A DNA stretch of 30,597 bases from JAWLGW01 sp964569055. GTDB taxonomy: Bacteria > Planctomycetota > J058. Both the position numbers and the translations under genes were made by a program. Positions 19,146 through 26,162 of this stretch are shown here, piece after piece. The stretch's first letter is position 1; every line of letters starts with the position of its first letter. The stretch spans positions 1 through 30,597 of the forward strand of contig CAZMSZ010000046.1 of NCBI GenBank assembly GCA_964569055.1, written 5' to 3'. The notes under the pieces are model-generated. The model made no database searches. It worked only from the letters and a program-made list of their open reading frames with translations, and was not told the DNA's origin.

Positions 19146-21188
19146 ATGCCTCGCAGCCACACGCCGCGCCCTCGTTCGTTCCGTCTCGCCGCCCCGCTCG
19201 CGGCCCTCGCCCTGTGCGCCGCGCCCGCCGCTGCCCAGCCCACGTCCCAGGCCGGGATCGACGCCTTCAACGCCGACGTCCAGCGGCTGTGGGATCGCCT
19301 GCGCCCGGCCGTCGAGCGGACGATCCACAAGGAGGCCCGCGCCAAGCTCGAGGGACTCAAGCAGGTCAGCGGACAGTGGGAGATCGAGGTCACCCGCTTC
19401 GGCGGGGTCAAGCTCGGCTTCGCGCCGGCGCCCGGGCTGCGGGCGCTGTCGGGCAAGCGGCTCGAGGTCGCGGCCCCCGCGCACGGGACCTGGCAGCTCG
19501 AGGTCGAGGCCGACCTCAAGATCCGCCGCACGCGCGGCTGGCCCAAGTTCACGGTCCGGCTGCGCGAGCTGCGGGTCGAGGTCAGCCAGATCAAGGCCCT
19601 GGCCCGGGTCGAGCTCGACGACAGCGACCCCTACCGCCCGCAGGTGAAGCGCGCCGGCACCCCGCTGGTCGACTTCCGCGTCAAGCTCCGCTCGGGTCGC
19701 CTGTTCACGGACCTCCTCATGCGGATCCTGAGCCCGGCCGCGAACCTGCTGGCGCGCAAGGCGGTGCTCGAGGCGCTGGTCGGCCTCACGCCCGAGCTCG
19801 CCAAGCTGCAGGGCCTGCCGGGGCCGGTGCCGGGCGACGGCGCGGCGGTCTACACCGACAGCGGCCGGCCGGCCCCGTGGGACGAGGTGGTCGCCAACGT
19901 CGAGGCCAAGATGCGCCGCTACCACCTCCCGCACGGCACGCTCCTGCACAGCACCTCCGACACGCCCACGCTCGGGACCTGGCTCGAGGACTACCGCAAC
20001 GGCGGGGCGGGCAACGTGGGCGGCGTCCACCGCCAGCTGACCGACGGCGGGGACTCGGCGATCTGGACCGGCCACTACCTGGCCGGCGAGGCGCTGCGCT
20101 ACGCCTCGACGCAGGACCCGGCCGCCCTCGACAACGTGCGCCACGCGGTGCGCGGCCTGTCGGCCCTGATCGAGGTCCACGGCGAGACCGGCCTCCTGGC
20201 CCGGGTGGCCGCCCCGGTCGCCTCGGAGTTCGGGCAGCACCTCGCGACCTACCGCGACAGGCGCAACGTGGTGCGCTTCATGCGCGGCGAGATGTGGATC
20301 GGCTCCAACGGCCCCTACGGGATCTCGCGCGACCAGTACATGGGCGCGTTCCTCGGCCTCTCGCTCGCCTACGAGCACGTGCCCGACCTGGCGGTCAGGG
20401 CCGAGTGCCGGCTGCGGATCGAGCAGATGCTCGACTACCTGATCAAGACGGGCTGGTTCGTGGACGAGGACCGCCCCGAGTTCGACCCCATGACCCCGCA
20501 GGGTCGCGACGGGTTCCCGACGTTCTGGTCGCCCGGGATCGACCAGAAGCTGAACGCGCTGTTGATCGGCGAGCGGGTCGTCCCCTGGGCGAAGTACGAC
20601 GCGGAGATCGCCGCGGTCAGCCCGCTGGCCGAGACCGAGTGGCTGTCCAACTGGATGTCGAGCTTCGACAACCAGAGCTATTACAAGTACAACCTCGCCC
20701 ACGGCACCTACTACAACTACTTCCGCCACGAGACCGACCCCACCCGCCGGGCCCACATGGAGCGCGCGTTCCTGGTCACGCGGCGCATGGTGGGGCACCA
20801 CCGCAACCCGCACTTCGAGCTGATCCACGCCAGCGTGCTCCCGGCGCTGCGCGCCCAGAACCACCCCGCGGCGAAGGAGGGGCTGCGCCGGTTCCTCGAC
20901 CGCCCGCACCGCTGGGCGACCGGCCCCGTGGTCGACCTCACCGGCGTGACGCTGGTCACGATCCCCCAGGTGAGCGTGCCGCTCCCCGGGCAGAACGCTC
21001 CGCCCGCCACGATCACGATCGCGAGCGAGCCCCTCGACCCGGTCCTCCGCCTCCCGGGCGGCGACTTCCTCTGGCAGCGCGAGCCGTTCACGCCCGCCAC
21101 GCCCAACGGGGGCAACCCCTACCTGGAGGAGCCGGGGATCGCGATCACCCTGCCCTACTGGATGGGCAAGTACCACGGCGCCTGGTAG
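19146..21188 (+). CDS. large secreted protein: possible TULIP/BPI-like N-domain and alpha/alpha-barrel-like C-domain
   Basis: ATG 19146, 5 nt after GGAGG, gives 680 aa. A signal peptide is clear (Arg-rich start, LAAPLAALALCAAPAAAQ, cleavage after the AxA). Residues about 35-215 contain an amphipathic opening helix and paired beta strands alternating with lipid-binding-style spacing (GTWQLEVEADLKI, then FTVRLRELRVEV), reminiscent of TULIP/BPI-fold proteins; this is a fold impression only. From about 290 to 600 the sequence is helical with motifs such as DSAIWTGHYLAGEALRYA and YNLAHGTYYNYFRHE, resembling six-hairpin (alpha/alpha) toroid proteins. Catalytic residues cannot be assigned. I do not recognise the family. 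It lies downstream of a lipid kinase gene, which is compatible with a role in envelope lipid or polysaccharide metabolism. Confidence 0.7.
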   Translation: MPRSHTPRPRSFRLAAPLAALALCAAPAAAQPTSQAGIDAFNADVQRLWDRLRPAVERTIHKEARAKLEGLKQVSGQWEIEVTRFGGVKLGFAPAPGLRALSGKRLEVAAPAHGTWQLEVEADLKIRRTRGWPKFTVRLRELRVEVSQIKALARVELDDSDPYRPQVKRAGTPLVDFRVKLRSGRLFTDLLMRILSPAANLLARKAVLEALVGLTPELAKLQGLPGPVPGDGAAVYTDSGRPAPWDEVVANVEAKMRRYHLPHGTLLHSTSDTPTLGTWLEDYRNGGAGNVGGVHRQLTDGGDSAIWTGHYLAGEALRYASTQDPAALDNVRHAVRGLSALIEVHGETGLLARVAAPVASEFGQHLATYRDRRNVVRFMRGEMWIGSNGPYGISRDQYMGAFLGLSLAYEHVPDLAVRAECRLRIEQMLDYLIKTGWFVDEDRPEFDPMTPQGRDGFPTFWSPGIDQKLNALLIGERVVPWAKYDAEIAAVSPLAETEWLSNWMSSFDNQSYYKYNLAHGTYYNYFRHETDPTRRAHMERAFLVTRRMVGHHRNPHFELIHASVLPALRAQNHPAAKEGLRRFLDRPHRWATGPVVDLTGVTLVTIPQVSVPLPGQNAPPATITIASEPLDPVLRLPGGDFLWQREPFTPATPNGGNPYLEEPGIAITLPYWMGKYHGAW

Positions 21189-21231
21189 CGGCCGCCAGCG
21201 CCGAGGAGCATGTGTCGCTGGTGACGTCAGC

Positions 21232-21251
21232 GTCCTCCCCTGCAGGAGGAC
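21232..21251 (+). terminator. hairpin after the large secreted protein gene
   Basis: GTCCTCC (21232-21238) pairs perfectly with GGAGGAC (21245-21251) around a 6-nt loop, 43 bp after the stop at 21188. There is no T-tract. The perfect 8-bp palindrome TGACGTCA (21222-21229) sits immediately upstream and could instead be an operator half of the next promoter. Confidence 0.45.
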
Positions 21252-21277
21252 CGCCCGCGCGACCGGCCGGCTTCACC

Positions 21278-21297
21278 TAGGATGCGCCGACGGAGGT
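21278..21297 (+). promoter_or_regulatory. TAGGAT -10-like box and ribosome site for a CTG-start gene
   Basis: TAGGAT lies at 21278-21283 and GGAGGT at 21292-21297. The Shine-Dalgarno lies 4-5 nt before CTG 21302, and no ATG, GTG or TTG follows in that frame until GTG 21431. No good -35 is seen. Confidence 0.5.
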
Positions 21298-21301
21298 CAC
21301 C

Positions 21302-21946
21302 CTGAGCGGGTACCTGACGTCGCACGCGCTCACGGTCGCGGCGGTCCGCGGCGCGGTCGCCGGTCTGGTCTACGGAGCCGTCGCGTACGGGGGCCACGCC
21401 GACTGCGGCCCCCTCGAGCGCTGGAATGTCGTGTCGTACTGGGTCGCCGTGGGCCTGGCCGCCTCACCCCTCGCGCTCCTCGAGCGGGAGGGAGCCAGGC
21501 GCGCCCGCCCGGCGCTGGCGTCGACGGCTGCGCTGGGAATCCTCCTGGGGTGGCACGTCCTCGCCTGGGCCGCGTCCCACTGGACCTTGTTCGTCGTCAT
21601 GGGTCGCGGTTTGCCGTCCACCGCCTGGAACACCATGGGCGCGGTGGAGGTCCTGTCCTGGGCGCCCGCGGAGACCCTCCTCCTGTTCGCTCCTTCGATC
21701 GCGTCGCTCGAGGTCCTGATCGTCGGCCGTTCGCTCGCGTGGTCCATGCCCCGGCACCTCGTCGCGATCGCCCTCGTCTCGATCGCGGGCTGTGTCGTGC
21801 ACCGAAGCGTCGGACCGCAGGTCCTGTGGACCCAGAATCATTTCCCCGTGAACGAGCTCGCCTCGATCTCACTGCCCTTCCTCGCCGCGCTCACCGACCG
21901 ATTCGTTGGCCAGCCGGCGGGGCACGCCGAGGACGGCGTCTCCTGA
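21302..21946 (+). CDS. small polytopic membrane protein of unknown family, CTG start
   Basis: Reading from CTG 21302 gives 214 aa with about five hydrophobic segments. Two that show well are SYWVAVGLAASPLALL and ALGILLGWHVLAWAASHWTL. Others lie near residues 8-28, 115-140 and 150-170. CTG is preferred because it sits right after GGAGGT, and starting at GTG 21431 (171 aa) would remove the first membrane segment and leave the ribosome site unused. Charged loops between segments are short. GC content is lower than in the flanking genes. It ends 3 bp before the stop of the convergent GTPase gene. I recognise no family and assign no function. Confidence 0.65.
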   Translation: MSGYLTSHALTVAAVRGAVAGLVYGAVAYGGHADCGPLERWNVVSYWVAVGLAASPLALLEREGARRARPALASTAALGILLGWHVLAWAASHWTLFVVMGRGLPSTAWNTMGAVEVLSWAPAETLLLFAPSIASLEVLIVGRSLAWSMPRHLVAIALVSIAGCVVHRSVGPQVLWTQNHFPVNELASISLPFLAALTDRFVGQPAGHAEDGVS

Positions 21947-21949
21947 GGC

Positions 21950-23283
21950 TCAGCCCGCGACCGCGGTCAAGCACGTGGCCGCGCGGCTCGGGTCGCCGCG
22001 GCGCAGCGCCCGCAGCGCGCCTTCGAGCAGGCCCTGCTGGCGCGCGGTGAACACCACCGGCCCCGNNNNNNNNNNNNNNNNNNNNNNNNNNNNNNNNNNN
22101 NNNNNNNNNNNNNNNNNNNNNNNNNNNNNNNNNNNNNNNNNNNNNNNNNNNNNNNNNNNNNNNNNCGCAGCGCGCCTTCGAGCAGGCCCTGCTGGCGCGC
22201 GGTGAACACCACCGGCCCCGCGGCGAGAGCGGCGGGGTCAGCGCCGACCAGGGTCGCCGCGCAGACGCGGGCGAGGGCGTCGAGGCCCTCGCCGGTTCGA
22301 GCCGAGACGAAGCAGATCTCGAGGCCGCGCTCGGCCAGGGCCGCGCGCCAGCGGGCGCGGGCGAGCTCGTCGAGGAGGTCGTCCTTGTTGATCGCCAGGC
22401 AGGCGGGTCGCGGCAGCGCGGCGGCCGCGGCCAGGGCGTGTTCTTGGTCGGGCCCCGCGAGCGCGCCGTCGAGCACGGCCAGGCGCAGGTCGGCCGCGGC
22501 CCACGTCTCGTGAGCGCGCGCGATCCCGGCGGCCTCGAGCGCGTCTGCCGGGTCGCGCTCGCCCGCGGTGTCGATCAGCGCGACCGGCAGCCCGGCCAGC
22601 TCGGCCGGCTCCTCGACTGCGTCGCGGGTCGTCCCCGGGAGGTCGACCACCAGGGCGCGGGTTCGTCCCAGGAGCGCGTTGAACAGGCTCGACTTCCCGG
22701 CGTTGGGGCGGCCGCAGAGCGCCACCCGCGGGGCCGCGGCGGGCGCGGCGCACAGGGCGCGGCCGAGCGGCGCGGTCCGGAGCAGCGCCTCGACCCGGGC
22801 GCTCGCCGCCTCGGGCTCGGCCCGGCCCGCGAGCGCCAGCGCGCGCACGGCGTCGGCCAGGGCGCCCGCCCGCTGACGCAGGAGGACCTCGCAGGCGAGC
22901 TCGCTGCGCGCGCTCGGGAGCGCGGTGTCCGCCTCGAGCCGCACGCGGTCCTCCTCGCCCGCCGGCCCGAGCGCGGGGGCCTCGCCGGCGAACGCGCCGG
23001 CGCGCACGAGGAGCGCCTCGAGCGCGGCCACGACCGCCGGCCCGCCGTGGCAGCCGAGGCGGTAGGCGTGCTCGTCCGCGCGGGCCAGCAGCACCTCGTC
23101 CACCGCCTCCCCGCCCGGCGGGCCGAGCCGGCCGACGGCGACCCGGCCCACCGCGGGGAGCGCGCGCGCGGCGCCCGCCCGGCGCTGGAAGGCGCTCGCC
23201 AGCCAGGCCGTCGCGCCCGGGCCCTCGAGCGCCAGGAGCGCCACCCCGCCGCGGCCGCCCGGGGTGAGGCGGGTCAGCCTCAC
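21950..23283 (-). CDS. MnmE/TrmE-like GTPase, divergent, without the C-terminal CIGK
   Basis: GTG 23283 overlaps the coaX stop (GTGA). The 100-N gap inside it is flanked by an identical 55-bp sequence; collapsing one copy and the gap (155 nt) gives a clean frame of 392 aa ending at TGA 21952-21950. The N-terminal domain has TPGGRGGVALLALEG and the CHGG motif (78-81) of MnmE, but lacks the PGEFTxRAFxNGK segment. The G domain is intact: GRPNAGKSS (191-199), GTTRD (217-221), DTAG (238-241), NKDD (299-302) and SART. The chain ends at LTAVAG, about 45 residues short of where MnmE carries the catalytic Cys of its CIGK tail. The standard tRNA U34 modification (with MnmG) is therefore doubtful; it may be a paralogue with another GTPase role. 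Confidence 0.85.
22011..22065. repeat. 55-bp left copy of a gap-flanking duplication (assembly overlap)
   Basis: This is identical to 22166-22220. It touches the N gap directly. A perfect repeat of exactly 55 bp on both contig ends is what de Bruijn assemblers with k=55 leave at unjoined contigs. Confidence 0.9.
22066..22165. other. 100-N gap that is probably spurious
   Basis: The flanks overlap by 55 bp, and joining them restores the GTPase reading frame to a natural stop next to the convergent gene. The true sequence most likely has no gap here. Confidence 0.85.
22166..22220. repeat. 55-bp right copy of the gap-flanking duplication
   Basis: Identical base for base to 22011-22065. It encodes the VVFTARQQGLLEGAL part of the GTPase on the minus strand, which would be present twice if the scaffold were read literally. 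Confidence 0.9.
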
Positions 23284-24032
23284 GGCGCGGCCTCCTGGAG
23301 GGCGAACCGCACCCCCTCCAGGGTCAAGGTCGGCACGACCGCGCGCACGGCGGGGCAGTGCGGGGCGAGGCGGGCCGCGTCGCCGCCGGTCGCCACCACC
23401 TCGGGCGCCTCGCCCAGGGCCGCGGCGATCCGGGCCGTGGCCTCGGTGATCAGGCCGATCGCGCCCCACAGCAGCCCGCCCTCGATCGCCTCGCGCGTGC
23501 GCCCGCCCAGGACGGGCGGCGGCTCGGCCAGGGGCTCGACCTCGGGCAGCCGCGCGGTCCCGCTCGCGAGGGCGCGCGCGCCCAGGCGCAGCCCGGGGGC
23601 GATCAGGCCGCCCACGAACGCGCCGCGGGCGTCCACCACGTCGAACGTGATCGCGGTCCCGGCGTCGACCACGACCGCGGCCCGGCCGGGGTAGGTGCGC
23701 GCCGCCCAGGTCGCGTTGGCCAGCCGGTCGGGGCCGACCTCCTGCGGCGCGGCCACCTCGAGCGGGATCGGGACGGGCAGGTCCGCGCCGAGCACGCGCG
23801 CCTCGAGCCCGAACCGCTCGCGCGCCCAGGCCGCGAACACCTCGGCGGGGCGCGGAGCGACGTGGACCAAGGCCACGCGCGCGGGGCGCGGGGCCGCGGC
23901 CAGCGCTGCGTCCAGCCCGCGGCGGAGCGCTGCGGGCTCGCCGCCGGCGACGGCGCGGTGCAGCGCCAGCGCCTCACCGTCGAACAGGGCGAGGTGGACC
24001 CGCGTGTTGCCGACGTCGGCGATCAGGTCCAT
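23280..24032 (-). CDS. coaX: type III pantothenate kinase
   Basis: The 250-aa product catalyses ATP-dependent phosphorylation of pantothenate, the first step of coenzyme A synthesis, in the cytoplasm. Type III signatures are all present: DVGNT at 6-10 (phosphate-binding), GPDRLAN at 100-106, DAGTAIT at 123-129 and GGLIAPGL from 141. Its length matches the family (about 255 aa). ATG 24032 follows GAGGGGA by a few bases. It overlaps the downstream MnmE-like GTPase gene by 4 bp. The CoA it helps make is the carrier used by the acyl ligase and hydratase encoded elsewhere in the window, although genes of such a general pathway need not be functionally linked to them. Confidence 0.93.
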   Translation of the reverse strand: MDLIADVGNTRVHLALFDGEALALHRAVAGGEPAALRRGLDAALAAAPRPARVALVHVAPRPAEVFAAWARERFGLEARVLGADLPVPIPLEVAAPQEVGPDRLANATWAARTYPGRAAVVVDAGTAITFDVVDARGAFVGGLIAPGLRLGARALASGTARLPEVEPLAEPPPVLGGRTREAIEGGLLWGAIGLITEATARIAAALGEAPEVVATGGDAARLAPHCPAVRAVVPTLTLEGVRFALQEAAP

Positions 24033-24063
24033 CGCGGTCCCCTCGGCACCACGAGAGCGGCCC

Positions 24064-24195
24064 TCAGCGTTGTCCGGCGAGGCGCCACCGGCGAGACGAC
24101 ATCCGAACGTCGAGGACCGGCAACTCTTCCGCCGAGAGGCGCCCTGCCCAGCGCGACAGCTGTCTTTCCATTGATATTCGGATTGTTATTTTCAT
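24064..24195 (-). CDS. possible 43-aa small ORF in an AT-rich patch
   Basis: An ORF from ATG 24195 to TGA 24066-24064 would encode 43 aa, beginning MKITIRISMERQLSRW and rich in Arg/Ser. Its second in-frame ATG lies in the second copy of an 11-bp repeat. There is no well-placed Shine-Dalgarno (AGGAAGG lies about 20 nt upstream). It sits between the rubrerythrin and coaX genes, all on the same strand. No family is recognised; it may be non-coding leader DNA of coaX. Confidence 0.15.
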   Translation of the reverse strand: MKITIRISMERQLSRWAGRLSAEELPVLDVRMSSRRWRLAGQR

Positions 24196-24203
24196 TGATA
24201 TTC
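24169..24203. repeat. direct repeat CATTGATATTC x2 in an AT-rich island upstream of coaX
   Basis: CATTGATATTC occurs at 24169-24179 and 24193-24203, period 24 bp, with AT-rich sequence between them. In this GC-rich window a 40-bp AT-rich patch stands out. It is a candidate pair of regulator sites or a promoter region for coaX and the GTPase gene. Confidence 0.6.
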
Positions 24204-24224
24204 CGTGTTGTCTTCCTTCCTCTC

Positions 24225-24238
24225 CCGCCTTCGGGCGG
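24225..24238 (-). terminator. compact hairpin downstream of the rubrerythrin-like gene
   Basis: CCGCC (24225-24229) and GGCGG (24234-24238) enclose TTCG on the plus strand (CGAA on the minus). It lies 17 bp beyond the stop of the minus-strand gene. It is short and lacks a T-tract, so termination is only plausible. Confidence 0.35.
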
Positions 24239-24254
24239 TCAAGGAGCTCCCGCC

Positions 24255-24722
24255 TCAGCCCTCGGCCTCCTCCGCCTCGGCGTAGGCCTTCTCGAGGATC
24301 TCGATCAGCTTCTCGAACGAGCGGCCGTGGTTCTTGCCCGCGACGGAGAGCGCCTCGAACCACTGGCCCACCACGTCGAACCCCTCCTGGCGCGCGGTGC
24401 GGGCGAAGTTGGGGTAGAGCGTCTCGTGCTCGTAGGTCACCCGCTCCAGGCCCGAGCGCAGGTTCTGGGCGGTGCTGCCCAGCTCGGCGTGGGTCTGCGG
24501 GTCGCCGAGGTCGCGCAGGAACTCGAGCTGTCCCTGCGCGTGGGTCAGCTTGCTCTGCGCGGCCGCCTCGAGCACGTTGGCGGCCGTGAGCAGGCCCTCC
24601 TGCTGTGCCTTGGCCGCGAAGTAGCGGTACCGGGCAGCGGCCTTGCAGTCCCCCGCGAACGCCTCGAGCAAGTTCTCGTAGGTGCGGGAGTCCTTGAGGT
24701 CCGCGTGGTCGTCGTCTGCCAC
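24255..24722 (-). CDS. rubrerythrin-like ferritin-fold protein with eroded diiron site
   Basis: GTG 24722 is preceded by AGGAGG with a 6-nt spacer and gives 155 aa; longer upstream frames lack a ribosome site. The sequence follows rubrerythrin closely (SRTYENLLEAFAG near the start, ARYRYFAAKAQQEG, LYPNFARTARQEGF) but has no C-terminal rubredoxin domain. By recalled alignment with Desulfovibrio rubrerythrin, metal ligands are mostly replaced: the first Glu is Asp25, the Glu of the first ExxH is Lys58 (His61 kept), one of the paired Glu is Val95 (Glu98 kept), and the Glu of the last ExxH is Gly129 (His132 kept). Peroxide reduction by a diiron centre is therefore unlikely, and a structural or regulatory role is possible. 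It is divergent from purD across a 163-bp promoter region. Confidence 0.8.
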   Translation of the reverse strand: MADDDHADLKDSRTYENLLEAFAGDCKAAARYRYFAAKAQQEGLLTAANVLEAAAQSKLTHAQGQLEFLRDLGDPQTHAELGSTAQNLRSGLERVTYEHETLYPNFARTARQEGFDVVGQWFEALSVAGKNHGRSFEKLIEILEKAYAEAEEAEG

Positions 24723-24794
24723 GTGTCGCCTCCTCGAGCGCCCGGCTCCGCCCGGCGCGGTTGGAAGCCGGCGATGATCCCGTGCGAGCACGCG

Positions 24795-24848
24795 AGGGCG
24801 CAAGCGCGGGTGTGCGCCCTTGACCGCCTCCGAGCGATCCGGTACACC
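24795..24848 (+). promoter_or_regulatory. sigma70-like promoter of purD with overlapping inverted repeat
   Basis: TTGACC (24820-24825) and TACACC (24843-24848) are separated by exactly 17 bp. An inverted repeat with 8-bp arms, AGGGCGCA (24795-24802) and TGCGCCCT (24813-24820), abuts and overlaps the -35 box by one base. It is a good operator candidate that could also act on the divergent rubrerythrin-like gene. Confidence 0.6.
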
Positions 24849-24885
24849 CGCGCCCCGTGCGCTCGGCGCCGGCAAGGGAGGGTGC

Positions 24886-26151
24886 GTGAAGGTCCTCGTG
24901 GTCGGCGGCGGCGGGCGTGAGCACGCCCTGTGCTGGAAGCTGGCCCAGTCGCCCCATGTAGACGAGCTGTTCGTCGCCCCGGGGAACGCCGGCTGCGCCA
25001 AGGTCGCCCAGCGGGTCGACCTCGCGGCCACGCAGGTGGACGGGATCACCTCGTTCGTCCACGCCAACAAGATCGACCTGACGGTGGTCGGCCCCGAGGC
25101 GCCGCTGTGCGCCGGGCTGGTCGATCGCCTGGCCAAGCTCGGCTACAAGGCGTTCGGCCCGGGCAAGGAGGCGGCCAAGCTCGAGGCCTCCAAGGGCTAC
25201 GCCAAGAGCCTGGCGCGGCAGCACAACATCCCCGCCCCCGACTTCAAGGTGTTCCCCAGCGGCTCGGCGGCGCTCGCCTACCTCGAGCGGGCCGGCGACT
25301 ACCCGCTGGTGGTCAAGGCCGACGGCCTGGCCGAGGGGAAGGGCGTCAAGATCTGCGAGACCGAGGAGGAGGCGCGCGAGCACATCCTCGACTGCACGCA
25401 GCGCAAGCGCTACGGCGACGCCGGCGACGCGATCGTGATCGAGGAGCTGGTCCGGGGCGTCGAGGCCAGCGTGATGACGATCACCGACGGCCAGACCCTG
25501 GCCGTGCTCGACCCGGCCCGCGACTACAAGGCGGCCTACGACGGCGACACCGGCCCCAACACCGGCGGCATGGGCTCCTTCTCCCCCTCCCCGATCGACG
25601 CCGCCACCATGCGCCGGATCGAGGAGAAGGTGCTGATCCCCACGGTGCACGCCATGGCGCGCGAGGGGCACGTCTACCGCGGCGTGCTGTATGCGGGCCT
25701 GATGCTCACGCCGACCGGCCCGCGCCTGCTCGAGTACAACGTGCGCTTCGGCGACCCCGAGACCCAGCCCACGCTGATGCGCCTCAAGAGCGACCTGGCC
25801 GAGCTGATGCTCGCCACGGTCGAGGGCCGGCTCGACCGCTGCACGCTGGAGTGGGACCCGCGCCCGGCCGTGACCGTGGTGATCACCTCGGGCGGCTACC
25901 CGGGCTCCTACCGCAAGGGGTTCGCGATCAGCGGGATCGCCGCCGCCGAGGCCGACCCCGACGTGGCGGTGTTCCACGCCGGGACCGAGCTGCGCGCGCA
26001 GAAGCTGGTCACCAGCGGCGGCCGCGTCCTGGGCGTGACCGCGCTGGGCGACACGCTGGAGGCGGCCCGCGAGCGGGCCTACGCCGCGGTCAAGAAGATC
26101 TCGTTCGAGGGCGCGGTGTATCGGACGGACATCGCGGCCGTGTCGGGGTAG
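24886..26151 (+). CDS. purD: phosphoribosylamine--glycine ligase (GARS)
   Basis: This enzyme joins glycine to phosphoribosylamine using ATP, the second step of de novo purine synthesis, in the cytoplasm. GTG 24886 follows GGGAGGG and places VKVLVVGGGGREHALCWKL at the N-terminus exactly as in the family, giving 421 aa (E. coli 429). ATP-grasp features are PLVVKADGLAEGKGVKIC, then VIEELVRGVEASVM, and DGDTGPNTGGMGSFSPSP. The C-terminal domain is complete (FEGAVYRTDIA). It is alone on its strand, divergent from the rubrerythrin-like gene and convergent with the VWA gene, whose stop is 12 bp away. An upstream in-frame start at 24820 would overlap the promoter and is rejected. Confidence 0.95.
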   Translation: MKVLVVGGGGREHALCWKLAQSPHVDELFVAPGNAGCAKVAQRVDLAATQVDGITSFVHANKIDLTVVGPEAPLCAGLVDRLAKLGYKAFGPGKEAAKLEASKGYAKSLARQHNIPAPDFKVFPSGSAALAYLERAGDYPLVVKADGLAEGKGVKICETEEEAREHILDCTQRKRYGDAGDAIVIEELVRGVEASVMTITDGQTLAVLDPARDYKAAYDGDTGPNTGGMGSFSPSPIDAATMRRIEEKVLIPTVHAMAREGHVYRGVLYAGLMLTPTGPRLLEYNVRFGDPETQPTLMRLKSDLAELMLATVEGRLDRCTLEWDPRPAVTVVITSGGYPGSYRKGFAISGIAAAEADPDVAVFHAGTELRAQKLVTSGGRVLGVTALGDTLEAARERAYAAVKKISFEGAVYRTDIAAVSG

Positions 26152-26162
26152 GCGGGGCCCCG

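Noticed and set aside
22011..22220. 55-bp direct repeat as a biological duplication or attachment site
   Set aside because: It abuts an N gap, is exact, equals a common assembly k-mer length, and collapsing it repairs the gene.
24820..24885. Upstream start for purD adding 22 residues
   Set aside because: It would lie across the -35/-10 promoter and has no ribosome site; family alignment and GGGAGGG support GTG 24886.
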